Part shown: in pieces, positions 1 to 8,648 of the stretch
Layout: the number at the start of each line of letters is the position of its first letter
Numbering within the stretch: the stretch's first letter is position 1
Assembly (NCBI GenBank): GCA_024236155.1
Contig: JACKLA010000006.1
Span: 1 to 64,000, forward strand
Source of the DNA: Sphingomonadaceae bacterium
GTDB taxonomy: Bacteria; Pseudomonadota; Alphaproteobacteria; Sphingomonadales; Sphingomonadaceae
Direction: 5' to 3'
Length of the DNA: 64,000 nucleotides
The notes under the pieces: generated by a model
What the model was told of the DNA's origin: nothing
Database searches by the model: none
The model's input: the letters and a program-made list of their open reading frames with translations, nothing else
Made by a program: the position numbers and the translations under genes

Positions 1-286
1 CCGATTGGCCTTCGTAGCCGCCGCTGGTTGCAGTCACGGTGTAAGGACCACCGGTAACGAGGCTGTCGACACGGAACTGCCCCTGGTCACCAGTGACAAG
101 CGTATCGCTGGCGCCGGTACGAGTGTCAGTCACGACGACCGTAGCGCCGGACAGCGGCGTGCCGTCTTCGCTTACAACGCGGCCTTCAATGCCTGAGGTG
201 ATTTGCTGCGCCATGACAGGCGCGGGGAGCACTACGCCAGCCGAAAGGCTGACGACGCTGGCGGCCAGGAGATATTTGAGTTTCAT
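1..286 (-). CDS. TonB-dependent receptor, N-terminal part (truncated by window edge)
   Basis: The frame reads leftward from an ATG at 284-286 and is still open at base 1, so only the first 95 residues are present. Residues 1-27 form a signal peptide (basic start, hydrophobic core, ending VMAQ). Residues from about 32 match a carboxypeptidase regulatory-like (beta-sandwich) repeat: GIEGRVVSEDGTPLSGATV, then a second half with GQFRVDSL and a G-G-Y turn. In sphingomonads this domain commonly precedes the plug of outer-membrane TonB-dependent receptors such as the OAR-like family. The plug and barrel lie outside the window, so the receptor assignment is an inference from the N-terminal domain; another surface protein with the same domain is possible. 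Confidence 0.7.
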   Translation of the reverse strand, partial: MKLKYLLAASVVSLSAGVVLPAPVMAQQITSGIEGRVVSEDGTPLSGATVVVTDTRTGASDTLVTGDQGQFRVDSLVTGGPYTVTATSGGYEGQS

Positions 287-468
287 GGGTGAGTGGATCC
301 CTGTTCTCTGATCGAAACGGATGGGCGGAAATTGGAATGCGTCGCCCGCTAGATGCGATAAGTGACGCGAAAAAGAGGAATTTGTGACCTGACAATGACA
401 CGCGCGCGGAAACTTTTGCACAGGCCGGGAAAAATCCAAACCTTCGTGTAAAATCAATAGCTTACATG

Positions 469-486
469 TGTTGCTGCAATGCAACA
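469..486. promoter_or_regulatory. Inverted repeat TGTTGC-N6-GCAACA upstream of the receptor gene
   Basis: A perfect 6-bp inverted repeat (469-474 and 481-486, spacer TGCAAT) sits about 180 bases upstream of the receptor start, in the 248-base gap between the receptor and the oxygenase stop. No good sigma-70 boxes could be placed with confidence. It could be an operator for the receptor gene; no regulator is known. Confidence 0.25.
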
Positions 487-534
487 GGACTCGGCTTTTT
501 TGCCGCCTGGATGGAATCGCCGAAACGGCGGCAG

Positions 535-1452
535 TCAGGCGAGATTAATCTCGCGCAGCCGCTGCAGCAGGAACTCGTGACTCGAAATCGGCTCCGGCGC
601 ATTGCCATCGTCGCATGAAGGCAAGGTCTCGATCATGTAATCGGGCCGGAAATGCAGGAAGAACGGCATCGAGTATCGCGCACGATAGGCCGCTTCACCG
701 CGCGGATTCACCACCCGGTGGGTGGTCGAACGAAGCCTGCTGTTGGTCAGCCGGTCGAGCATGTCGCCAACATTGATCACCAGCGCCCCTTCGGGAACAT
801 CGACCGCCTTCCACACGCCCTGCTTGGTCAGCAGTTCGAGCCCGGCCTCTTCCGCGCCCAGCAACAGGGTGATCGTGTTGATATCGCCATGCGCGGCGGC
901 ACGGATCGCGCCTTCCGCCTCTGCGCCCTCAAGCGGCGGATAGCGCAGCAGGCGCATCACCGAATTGCCATCGAGCACGGTCGGGACAAAGAAATCTTCC
1001 GCAAGGCCCAGATGGATGGCGATGGCGCGCAGAACCCGGTCACCCGCATCCTCGAACGCCTTGTAAAGCGCCTCGAACGTCTCGCGAAATTCGGGCAGCT
1101 CTTCGGGCCAGATATTGGGCTGCATGAACTCGGCAAGCGCATGCCCATCCGGCAGGCTGCGGCCGATGTGCCAGAATTCCTTGAGATCGTGGACCTCGGC
1201 ATCCTTGGCCTTTTCGGTGCCGAAAGGCGTATAGCCGCGCGCACCGCCGCCGCCGGGAATATGGTATTTGCGCTTCACATCTTCGGGCAGCGCGAAGAAC
1301 TGTTTGGACAATTCCTCCGCTTTCGCGATCAGATCCGCCGGGATGCCGTGATCGCGAATGACGGCAAAGCCGAACTCGGAAAAGCTCTGGCCCAGCTCGT
1401 CGGCAACGTCTTCGAGCGGGCGGGCGATGGATACGGATGCGATTTCGGTCAT
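535..1452 (-). CDS. Isopenicillin N synthase-like 2-oxoglutarate/Fe(II) oxygenase
   Basis: This 305-residue protein has the N-terminal DIOX_N region (GFAVIRDHGIP) followed by a double-stranded beta-helix 2OG-Fe(II) oxygenase domain. The iron ligands are visible as AAHGDINTIT (H-x-D) and STTHRVVNP (distal His), and ARYSMPFF supplies the R-x-S that binds the 2-oxoglutarate carboxylate. The ATG at 1450-1452 is preferred because the upstream extension of the open frame has no family similarity. It lies 10 bases downstream of the nucleoside transporter stop and is probably co-transcribed with it, suggesting a small oxidised metabolite or nucleoside-related substrate. The substrate cannot be deduced from sequence. 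Confidence 0.85.
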   Translation of the reverse strand: MTEIASVSIARPLEDVADELGQSFSEFGFAVIRDHGIPADLIAKAEELSKQFFALPEDVKRKYHIPGGGGARGYTPFGTEKAKDAEVHDLKEFWHIGRSLPDGHALAEFMQPNIWPEELPEFRETFEALYKAFEDAGDRVLRAIAIHLGLAEDFFVPTVLDGNSVMRLLRYPPLEGAEAEGAIRAAAHGDINTITLLLGAEEAGLELLTKQGVWKAVDVPEGALVINVGDMLDRLTNSRLRSTTHRVVNPRGEAAYRARYSMPFFLHFRPDYMIETLPSCDDGNAPEPISSHEFLLQRLREINLA

Positions 1453-1462
1453 GGCTTCAGCT

Positions 1463-2770
1463 TCAATAGGGAAGGAACAGTCCCGCCAGCGCGGCACTCA
1501 TCAGGTTGGCGAGCGACCCTGCAGCGAGCGCCCGCAATCCCAGCTTTGCGATAACCGGTCTTTGATTTGGCGCAAGTCCGCCGGTTACCGCCATCTGGAT
1601 TGCGATGGATGAGAAATTGGCAAAGCCGCACAGTGCGAAGGTGACGATCGCGCGGCTGCGTTCGGTCAGGGCCGTGACGTCCTTCAACTCGATAAAGGCG
1701 ACGAATTCGTTGAGCACCACCTTGGTGCCGAACAATCCCCCGGCGACCTGCGCCTGGTCCCAGTCCGAAATGCCCAGCAGGAACATGATCGGTGCGAAGA
1801 CCCAGCCAAGGATCTGCTGGAACGAGAGGTCGGGATAATTGAACAACCCACCCACAGCACCGAGCAATCCGTTTGCCAGCGCCACCAGCGCCACGAAGGC
1901 CAGCACCATCGCGCCGACGGCCACGGCGAGCTTGACCCCGGTCTGCGCGCCCTGGGCAGCCGCCTCGATCACATTGGCGGGTTGCTGCCCTTCCTCGAAT
2001 GTTTCGGCAACCTCGACCTCATGCGCCTTGCCGCCTTCGACCAGCGCGCCCGGACCATCGGCACTGATGCGTGACTTGGGCAGTTCGACTTCACCGGCGA
2101 CATCCGCATAGTCGCCGTCGTCCGGCATAATGATCTTGGCCATCAGGATGCCGCCCGGCGCCGACATGAAGGCGGCGGCGAGCAGGAAGGGCAAATAGTC
2201 CGGCCCGAGCAACCCGGCATAAGCAGCAAGGATCGTCCCCGCCACACCCGCCATGCCGACGGTCATCAGCGTGAACAGCCGCGCCGGTGGCAGCGAAGCG
2301 AGATAGGGCCGCACCACCAGCGGGCTTTCCGACTGGCCGACGAATATATTGGCCGCCGCGCCCAGCGATTCGACCTTGCTGATACCCGTCACCCAGCCGA
2401 TTGCCCCACCGACCCAGCGCACCACCCGCTGCATGATGCCGAGATAATAGAGGATCGAAACCAGCGCCGCGAAGAACACGATCACCGGGAGCGCGCCGAG
2501 CGCAAATGTGTTGGCGAGCGGGTTGTCTGCCCCGAACAGGAAGTTGGTGCCTTCATTGGCATAGCTGAGCAGGGCCGCCACGCCATTGGCCATCCCCTGG
2601 ATCACCCTGCGGCCCCAGTCGGTTGCCAATACGAGGAACGCCATCAACGCCTGTAGCGCGAAGGCTGCGCCGACCACCCTCAGCTTGATGCGTTTCTTGC
2701 CCGTCGAAAGCAGGAAAGCGATGGCAAGGATGGCGAGAATGCCGAGCAGGCTGGCAAGGATGGGATGCAT
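1463..2770 (-). CDS. nupC: NupC-family concentrative nucleoside transporter
   Basis: A 435-residue inner-membrane protein of the CNT family, which imports nucleosides by proton or sodium symport. The start MHPILASLLGILAILA opens directly into the first transmembrane helix. Family features include the nucleoside-recognition region VFFAALVSILYYLGIMQ, the gating stretch GQSESPLVVRPYL, the segment MSAPGGILMAKI, and the C-terminal CGFANFSSIAIQ motif. A hydrophilic charged insert lies roughly at residues 215-270, as is usual in CNTs. The longer open frame upstream of 2770 lacks family similarity and is rejected. The gene is divergent from the queuosine-precursor transporter (141-base gap) and precedes the oxygenase in a likely two-gene operon. 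Confidence 0.9.
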   Translation of the reverse strand: MHPILASLLGILAILAIAFLLSTGKKRIKLRVVGAAFALQALMAFLVLATDWGRRVIQGMANGVAALLSYANEGTNFLFGADNPLANTFALGALPVIVFFAALVSILYYLGIMQRVVRWVGGAIGWVTGISKVESLGAAANIFVGQSESPLVVRPYLASLPPARLFTLMTVGMAGVAGTILAAYAGLLGPDYLPFLLAAAFMSAPGGILMAKIIMPDDGDYADVAGEVELPKSRISADGPGALVEGGKAHEVEVAETFEEGQQPANVIEAAAQGAQTGVKLAVAVGAMVLAFVALVALANGLLGAVGGLFNYPDLSFQQILGWVFAPIMFLLGISDWDQAQVAGGLFGTKVVLNEFVAFIELKDVTALTERSRAIVTFALCGFANFSSIAIQMAVTGGLAPNQRPVIAKLGLRALAAGSLANLMSAALAGLFLPY

Positions 2771-2911
2771 ATGTTTGTCGCAACCGATTCTGTTGTCGAT
2801 ACCGTCAACTGCCGCCTTCGCCTTTTGTCGCGCGCCAGTCAAACAGGATGCCCACAGGCACAGTGTCGCCTTGCGCTTCCCTTTTCCCGCGCATGGCAAT
2901 AATCCCCTGCC

Positions 2912-3601
2912 ATGACAGAGATCGACAACGCATCCGCCCAGGGCAACGGCATCCACCTCAAACGCTCGCTGCTGTTCATGCTGCTGTTGTATGGCGGTAT
3001 GACCGTGGTGGCCGGTGTGCTGGCGTTCAAGCAGGTCCAGCTCTGGCCCACCCAGCTGGCGGTCGAAGCCGGAATTTTCGCCTTCCTGATCCTTGTCGTG
3101 ATCTCCAGCACTGTCACCCAGTTGTTCGGCCAGTCACTCGCCAATCGCATTGTGTTCTGGGGCTTCGTCCCGCTCGGCGTGTCGTCGCTGCTGATGACCT
3201 TGGTGCTGGCGCTGCCCGCTTCGCCCGAAATGGTGCAGTTCCGCCCGGAAGACCTGACCGCGTTCGAGCGGGTGCATGCCCAGCTGTGGCGGGTCTGGCT
3301 CGCAGGCCCCGCAGCCTATCTCGTTTCGCTGCTGCTCAATATCTGGATCTTCAACCGGCTGCGCGGGTCGGGCGAGGCGGGGACGATCGGCCTGATGATC
3401 CGCGGCGCGGTGGCATCGGCGCTCAGCCAGGCGATCGATTCCGTAATCTTCATCACGCTGGCATTTTACGGCGTGTTCGACATTACCGACTTGCTGATCG
3501 GGCAGGTTCTGGCGAAAGTCGCGCTCAGCTTCGTGCTGGTGCCGTTCCTGATCACCGGTGCGGTTGCATTCGCTCGCTGGCTGGACCGCGATACTGGCTA
3601 A
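2912..3601 (+). CDS. yhhQ: Queuosine precursor transporter, YhhQ/VUT family
   Basis: A 229-residue polytopic membrane protein with about six transmembrane segments. The C-terminal signature ALSQAIDSVIFITLAFYG matches the conserved ASQ-x-IDS/T region of the YhhQ (DUF165) family, which imports preQ0/preQ1 for synthesis of the queuosine wobble base of tRNA. The ATG at 2912 has no strong Shine-Dalgarno, but no alternative start sits between it and the first helix. It is divergent from nupC and stands alone. The family call is firm. The exact substrate (preQ0 or preQ1) is inferred from family knowledge; no riboswitch was recognised in the short leader. Confidence 0.82.
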   Translation: MTEIDNASAQGNGIHLKRSLLFMLLLYGGMTVVAGVLAFKQVQLWPTQLAVEAGIFAFLILVVISSTVTQLFGQSLANRIVFWGFVPLGVSSLLMTLVLALPASPEMVQFRPEDLTAFERVHAQLWRVWLAGPAAYLVSLLLNIWIFNRLRGSGEAGTIGLMIRGAVASALSQAIDSVIFITLAFYGVFDITDLLIGQVLAKVALSFVLVPFLITGAVAFARWLDRDTG

Positions 3602-3720
3602 CCGGCTTCGGCCACACCACCCAATTCATGGCAGGAATTTTCATGGCATAGCCATGGCATTGAGGCGGCAGGGTGCCGTCCGGACAATCATGCGCACTCG
3701 ATTTCGATGTGAGGAGACGC

Positions 3721-4692
3721 ATGATGAAGACTGCCCGGCCGCTCGCCATTGGACTCGCTTGCGCCGCCATGGCTTTCGCTCCCCTAGCTGCCCCTGTTGT
3801 TCAGGCTCAGAGCCTGCCGCGCTTGCCCAAGCCGCCGAAGCTGCCTTCGATGCCGCGCCTGCCGACAGGTGGCACCGATGCCCCGGCCTCGACCGGCACC
3901 GCTTCGGTGCAGACACAGCGCGCAGATCCGCAGCAGGTCCGGGCATACAACCAGGCGATGGGCAAGCTGCAGGCAGGCATAAACGTCAACTGGGGTTCGC
4001 CAGCGGACAATGCCCGGATCGACGGTGAGGTGCGCGAATATCGCGCGCTGGTCGACCGGCTGGCAAGCGGGGAGTTCGACAGCCTGCCGGATAGCCAGAC
4101 AAGCACCTATCGCATGATGCTGGCCGCGCAATATGATACCGCCGCCGCGACGGTCGATCGGGAGATCAGCTGGGGCGAGGGTATGATCACTGGCCATGGC
4201 CGTGCCGATGCAGGCTATAACTACCTGCTCGGCATCGAGACGCAGCTCTATGGCGCAAAAACCCTCTATCCCGAAAAGCCGGAATACGCTGCGGCGCATG
4301 CGAAGGCGCTCGCAGTGCTGGGCAAATATGGCAATCGCTCGGCGGCAATCGCAGCCGAGGATGCCGCCGAAATCGCAGCGGCCAGGAACGTCCGCATGCC
4401 CGCAGCGATCTCGACCGACCCCGCAGCCGTGGCGCAGTTCCGACAGGCATGGCAGACCAGCGGCATCCCCTGGCCGATCGTGAAAATCCACATCACCAGC
4501 GGCTGGCGCGACAAGACCGAATATGGCCGGGTTATCGGCCAGAACCGCGATGCAGCCATCGTCGCGCGCAACCCGGACAACCCGAACCACTGCAACCTTT
4601 ACGATTTCACCATGTTCAAGGATCGCAGCGGAGCGGTGCGGCGCGGCTCACATTCCACAAAACGGATCGCTTGCGAGAATGTGCCGAAGTGA
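3721..4692 (+). CDS. Secreted protein of unknown function
   Basis: The frame begins MMKTARPLAIGLACAAMAF with a typical Sec signal peptide ending near VVQAQS (residues 1-30). A proline-rich linker (LPKPPKLPSMPRLP) follows. The mature part of about 290 residues is mainly helical with a final domain around W-P-I-V-K-I-H-I containing two cysteines (HCNLYDF, RIACENV). GAGGAG at 3711-3716 places the start at ATG 3721 or the adjacent ATG 3724. I do not recognise a family. It is followed 124 bases later by the sensor kinase. The start at 3673 given by the longest frame would put non-signal residues before the signal peptide and is rejected. Confidence 0.7.
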   Translation: MMKTARPLAIGLACAAMAFAPLAAPVVQAQSLPRLPKPPKLPSMPRLPTGGTDAPASTGTASVQTQRADPQQVRAYNQAMGKLQAGINVNWGSPADNARIDGEVREYRALVDRLASGEFDSLPDSQTSTYRMMLAAQYDTAAATVDREISWGEGMITGHGRADAGYNYLLGIETQLYGAKTLYPEKPEYAAAHAKALAVLGKYGNRSAAIAAEDAAEIAAARNVRMPAAISTDPAAVAQFRQAWQTSGIPWPIVKIHITSGWRDKTEYGRVIGQNRDAAIVARNPDNPNHCNLYDFTMFKDRSGAVRRGSHSTKRIACENVPK

Positions 4693-4745
4693 CCCAATAG
4701 CCTTCCCCAAACGCCGAATGCCATAATCATGTGGGTGTAAAAGCC

Positions 4746-4761
4746 TGCCATGACTATGGCA
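4746..4761. promoter_or_regulatory. Inverted repeat TGCCAT-N4-ATGGCA upstream of the sensor kinase
   Basis: A perfect 6-bp inverted repeat with 4-base spacer lies 55 bases before the kinase start. A related dyad (ATGGC-ATA-GCCAT) occurs near 3646-3660, upstream of the secreted protein gene, and a single ATGCCAT lies upstream of the response regulator. This could be the binding site of the NarL-type regulator encoded downstream, but the inference is weak. Confidence 0.3.
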
Positions 4762-4815
4762 TGGCGGCTGCACCGCACGTCTGGTGGGACTGTGGCAGCC
4801 AGATGGGGGGAAGGC

Positions 4816-6762
4816 ATGGTCGAAGCGGTCCACGAGGAGCAATCGCGTTCCGGGACAGACATATTGAGTAAGTTGCGGCAATCGCGAATTGCCCGGTTGC
4901 TGCTGGCGGTACTCGCGATACAGGCGGCCTACTGGCTGGTCTTCTATCCCAACTTCGTTCGCTATCGCTCCCCCGAGCGCCCCGAGTTTATCGAGGTCAC
5001 CAGTGTCGAACTCGCTTCAATCGCAACGCCGGATGCCGCCGCCATCGAAGAGGCCAAGTGGCAACCATATGCCAACGAGCTGAAGACGTTCGACAAGGGC
5101 TATTACGCCACCCGCACGACATTCGATCTTGCCGAAGTTCCGCCTCATGGCATCGCCGTCCTCGACATGGCTTCGGGCGACAACATCTGGTACGTCGTCA
5201 ATGGCAAACTGCATTCCTCGGCCGGTTCGATGGAGCAGGGCAAGTTCACCTATCACGGCCTCCAGAAGCGCATAACGCAGGTGTCGCCTGCGTTCCTGAA
5301 ACCCGGCACCAATACCATCGATAGCATAATCGGCATCGAACTGGCTCGCGAAGCGACGTTGCAGGGGCCGCAGCTTGCCGAATACAAAGCCACGGAACGC
5401 GCATTCGGCTGGACCGATTTCCTGTTCAACGATTTTCGCAATGCAATGATAGCCGTGACCCTCGCGATTGCATTGATGGTTGGCGTTGCGGCCCTGCGCG
5501 CCCGCGATCGGTCGACACCGTTCTGGCTGTTCCTGCTTGCGCTGAGCTGGGGGATGCACGCGCTGTTCTACCGCTGGGTCGACCTGCCGATCCACGGTGC
5601 CGAACGCGGCTTCCTCTATGCCGCGATCCTGTTCGTGATGTCGGCCAGCTGGCCGTGTTTTGTCGACGCATGGAGCGGTCGCCCAGTGCGCTGGTTCAAG
5701 CCGGTCATGCTGGCGATCTGCGCCCTCGCGATCGGCTATGCGGGTTACTGGCTGCTCGTCGATCGCGGCATAGACGCGTTTACCCACACCGAATGGGCGA
5801 TGGACCGCTTCGGACTGTTCTTTGTCTCAGCGACTGTCGGGCGGATCGTCTGGCACTTCATCACGGTGCACGACGACAAGCGGTATTGGGAGGCAGCGAT
5901 CCTTGTCCTGCTCGCTTCCCTGATGGGGTATTTCCTGTTCAACACGCTAGTCTATGAGCGCAATATCGGCGTGCTTCCGTCCTCGCAGCCCCTGCTGCTC
6001 CTCGCCATTGTGGTCGCGTTCTTCTCGCGCAATTTCACGCTGTTCAAATCGCAGGCCGACCTTGCCCGGACGCTGCAAGACAAGCTCGACTTGCGCGAGG
6101 CCGAACTGGCTACAGCGCATGAGCGCGAAAAGCGTTTCGTGCGCGAGCAGGCGTTCGATGAGGAACGCCAGCGGATCATGCGCGATATGCACGATGGTCT
6201 GGGCAGCCAGCTGATGAGCATGCTGCTCGCCGCCCGGCGCGGCAAGGTGGAGCCGGATCGCATGGCGGAGGGGTTGCAAACCGTGATCGACGAGATGCGA
6301 CTGATGATCGATTCAATGGATTCGGTCGGGGAATCGCTCGGCTCGGCCATGGCCAGCTTCCGCAACCGCCTCCAGCCGCGCATCGAGGACGCTGGCTTTG
6401 CCTTCCACTGGGAAAACCGGATCGACCGCCCGTTCCCTTCCTATCCGCCGCGCAAGACGCTGCAGCTGTTCCGCATCATGCAGGAAGCGGTGACCAATGC
6501 CCTCAAGCATTCGCAAGGCAGCGCGATCACGGTCTTGCTGGACAATTGCTCCGACCGGCCCGACTGGCTGTGCGTCGCGATCCGCGATGACGGCAGCGGT
6601 ATCAGGCAGGACGGGCGCGGCGGGCACGGGCTGGAAAACATGCGCGTGCGGGCAAAGGCAATCGGGGCAGAAATCGAATACGGTTCGCATGACAATGGCG
6701 GAGGGGAAGTGCGGGTCGCGATCCCGCCCACCGCTGACGCGCAACCGGGGTCGGCAGGCTAG
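4816..6762 (+). CDS. NarL-type sensor histidine kinase with 7TM-like sensor region
   Basis: About 648 residues. An N-terminal transmembrane helix (LLLAVLAIQAAYWLVFY) is followed by a periplasmic domain of about 180 residues resembling 7TMR-DISM sensor regions, then about seven further helices between residues 220 and 400. A coiled coil (REAELATAHEREKRFVREQ) leads to a HisKA_3 phosphoacceptor site, MRDMHDGLGSQL. The HATPase_c domain shows N-box EAVTNALKHSQ, DDGSGI and GGHGLENMR. The start at 4816 has the purine-rich GGGGGGAAGG just upstream; 4750 is an alternative. It phosphorylates a partner regulator, almost certainly the one encoded next. The stimulus is unknown. Confidence 0.9.
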   Translation: MVEAVHEEQSRSGTDILSKLRQSRIARLLLAVLAIQAAYWLVFYPNFVRYRSPERPEFIEVTSVELASIATPDAAAIEEAKWQPYANELKTFDKGYYATRTTFDLAEVPPHGIAVLDMASGDNIWYVVNGKLHSSAGSMEQGKFTYHGLQKRITQVSPAFLKPGTNTIDSIIGIELAREATLQGPQLAEYKATERAFGWTDFLFNDFRNAMIAVTLAIALMVGVAALRARDRSTPFWLFLLALSWGMHALFYRWVDLPIHGAERGFLYAAILFVMSASWPCFVDAWSGRPVRWFKPVMLAICALAIGYAGYWLLVDRGIDAFTHTEWAMDRFGLFFVSATVGRIVWHFITVHDDKRYWEAAILVLLASLMGYFLFNTLVYERNIGVLPSSQPLLLLAIVVAFFSRNFTLFKSQADLARTLQDKLDLREAELATAHEREKRFVREQAFDEERQRIMRDMHDGLGSQLMSMLLAARRGKVEPDRMAEGLQTVIDEMRLMIDSMDSVGESLGSAMASFRNRLQPRIEDAGFAFHWENRIDRPFPSYPPRKTLQLFRIMQEAVTNALKHSQGSAITVLLDNCSDRPDWLCVAIRDDGSGIRQDGRGGHGLENMRVRAKAIGAEIEYGSHDNGGGEVRVAIPPTADAQPGSAG

Positions 6763-6865
6763 GCAGTGTGGAAATGCCATGTTTTCGGCGCTGTCGTTTT
6801 CCCGCCGCCTGCCCTATTCATCTGTCATTCACGTCTGAAACGCGTGCAAACAAGGGGCCCAGACC

Positions 6866-7537
6866 ATGAACGAGCATAGCCGTGAGTGGCATCACCGCAT
6901 TGCCATTGTCGAAGACGACCCGGTCGTGCGCGAGCACTTCATCGAAATCGTCAGCGACGAGGACGGCCTCGACCTGGCAGGCGTCGCCTCGAACCTTGCC
7001 AAGGCGCGCGAAATACTGGCCCAGAAGCCTGACCTGCTGCTGCTCGATATCGGCCTGCCCGATGGCAGCGGCCTCGACTTCATTCCCGAAGTGCGCGAGC
7101 TGAGTGACACCAAGATCCTTATCGTCACCAGCTTCGGCGACCGGGAAACCGTGGTGACCGCGATCCGCTCGGGTGCGGATGGCTATCTCCTCAAGGACAG
7201 CAGCGTGAGCCAGATACTCGACGGGATCGAAGCAACGCTGAATGGCGGCGCCCCGGTCAGCGCGGCGGCGGCGGTCTACCTGCTCGACCGGCTGCGCAAG
7301 GAAAAGGTTCCATCGGTCGAACAGGTCGAAAGCGAAGACGCCGGCCTGACCCCGCGTGAAGTCGAACTGCTCGAACTGTTCGCCAAGGGCGAAAGCTACA
7401 AGGAGGCCGCGCGCAGCCTCGGCATCTCACCGCTGACGGTCGGCAACCACGTCAAATCGATCTACCGCAAACTCGCCGTCCACTCGCGCGGAGAAGCGGT
7501 CTACGAAGCGATGAAGACGGGGCAGCTCAAGCTGTAG
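6866..7537 (+). CDS. NarL/LuxR-family response regulator
   Basis: A 223-residue two-domain regulator. The receiver domain (residues 11-130) has the acidic pocket VEDDP, the phosphorylation site in LLLLDIGLPDGSG (Asp61), the switch residue in IVTSFGD and the lysine in YLLKDS. The C-terminal LuxR-type HTH (about 160-215) reads LTPREVELLELFAKG and ends with the recognition helix LTVGNHVKSIYRKL. AAGGGG lies 9 bases before the ATG. It sits 103 bases after the kinase, so the two form a cognate pair. The targets are unknown. Confidence 0.93.
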   Translation: MNEHSREWHHRIAIVEDDPVVREHFIEIVSDEDGLDLAGVASNLAKAREILAQKPDLLLLDIGLPDGSGLDFIPEVRELSDTKILIVTSFGDRETVVTAIRSGADGYLLKDSSVSQILDGIEATLNGGAPVSAAAAVYLLDRLRKEKVPSVEQVESEDAGLTPREVELLELFAKGESYKEAARSLGISPLTVGNHVKSIYRKLAVHSRGEAVYEAMKTGQLKL

Positions 7538-7556
7538 AACCCGCAGCCGATGCAAA

Positions 7557-7632
7557 TGGTGCCGCTTACGTGACTCGAACACGTGACCCCATCATTACGA
7601 ATGATGTGCTCTACCAACTGAGCTAAAGCGGC
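7557..7632 (-). tRNA. tRNA-Thr (anticodon CGT)
   Basis: Read on the minus strand, the 76-base sequence folds into a cloverleaf. The acceptor stem is GCCGCTT/AAGCGGC, the D arm is GCTC-AGTTGGTA-GAGC, the anticodon stem is CATCA/TGATG with loop TTCGTAA (anticodon CGT, reading ACG), and the T loop is GTTCGAGTC. The 3' CCA is encoded. Confidence 0.95.
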
Positions 7633-7654
7633 ACACTCGCGCGTGGCGAGGGAG

Positions 7655-7728
7655 TGGAGGCCCGAGCCGGAATCGAACCGGCGTGCAAGGATTTGCAGTC
7701 CTCTGCGTAACCACTCCGCCATCGGGCC
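7655..7728 (-). tRNA. tRNA-Cys (anticodon GCA)
   Basis: Read on the minus strand, 74 bases fold into a cloverleaf with acceptor stem GGCCCGA/TCGGGCC, anticodon loop CTGCAAA (anticodon GCA, reading UGC) and T loop GTTCGATTC. The 3' CCA is encoded. It lies 22 bases upstream of tRNA-Thr in the same orientation, so the two are probably one transcript. Confidence 0.95.
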
Positions 7729-7850
7729 TCGTCCCGCCTTTTTCGCGGGAAGCGGCGCTCTAGCGAGTCGTGCACGGCAAGGCAATCGCTTACTCGCGCT
7801 TTACGCAACGGCAATCTGGCCAAGCCCGGCTGGCGGTGTATGGAGAATGG

Positions 7851-8630
7851 ATGAGCGTATCCAGCCTGTTGCAGCCGATCGATAACGGTCTCGGCGCCAT
7901 CACCCTGACCGAAGCCGAAAACTGGATGCAGGGCCGCACGATGTATGGCGGGGCCTCCGCGCTGATTGCTTATACAGCAGCGATCCGTGCCTTTCCCGAC
8001 CTCCCACCGCTGCGGGCCGCGCAAATCGGCTTTGTTGCCCCCGTCGGGGCGGAGGTCGAGCTGTCGGCGGAAATCGTGCGGCAGGGGCGCAATGTTGCGC
8101 AGGTTCGCAGCGAGATCAGGTCGGGCGGCACCGTTGCGCTTACGGCGTTCTGGCTGTTCGGGACGGAGCGTGAGCCGAACGCCATCCATCCGGTCGCCCG
8201 CCCTGCGGACTGGCCCGGTTCACCGGCCGATGCCGAACCGGTGATGGAAGGCAAGGGTCCGACCTTCATCCAGCGCAATTTCAAGCTTCGCCGGGCGCAG
8301 GAAGCCAGCGGCAAGGGTGCGCCCGTTGTCAGGCGATGGATTCGCCTGAGCGAGCCATCCGGGCTCGATCCCCTGTCCGAGCTGATCCTGCTTGGCGACA
8401 CACTGCCCCCCGGGGCGATGCGTGCGATGCGGCGCAAGGGCCCGATCAGCTCGATCAACTGGTCATTCAATGTCCTCGACCCGAACCCCCGCACCGAAGA
8501 CGGCTGGTGGCTGGCGGAGACCTCAAGCGAATGGGCCGATCTCGGCTATTCGAGCGAAAGGCTGCGGTTGTGGAACACGAACGGCAGGCAGGTGATCGGC
8601 GGGATGCAGTCGGTCGCGATCTTCGGCTAG
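7851..8630 (+). CDS. Acyl-CoA thioesterase family protein (double hot-dog)
   Basis: The 259-residue protein has two hot-dog halves. The first contains MYGGASALIAYTAAIRAFPD and the second the W-W-L-A-E-T-S-S-E-W-A-D-L-G-Y stretch typical of the YbgC/TesB-like double hot-dog thioesterases of alphaproteobacteria. Such enzymes hydrolyse fatty acyl-CoA to free acid. The ATG at 7851 is chosen because GGAG lies 5 bases upstream; the longer frame would begin inside the tRNA upstream region. It converges on the crotonase-family gene, 18 bases away. Chain-length specificity cannot be read from the sequence. Confidence 0.8.
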   Translation: MSVSSLLQPIDNGLGAITLTEAENWMQGRTMYGGASALIAYTAAIRAFPDLPPLRAAQIGFVAPVGAEVELSAEIVRQGRNVAQVRSEIRSGGTVALTAFWLFGTEREPNAIHPVARPADWPGSPADAEPVMEGKGPTFIQRNFKLRRAQEASGKGAPVVRRWIRLSEPSGLDPLSELILLGDTLPPGAMRAMRRKGPISSINWSFNVLDPNPRTEDGWWLAETSSEWADLGYSSERLRLWNTNGRQVIGGMQSVAIFG

Positions 8631-8648
8631 GCTCGCAACAAGCCGCGC

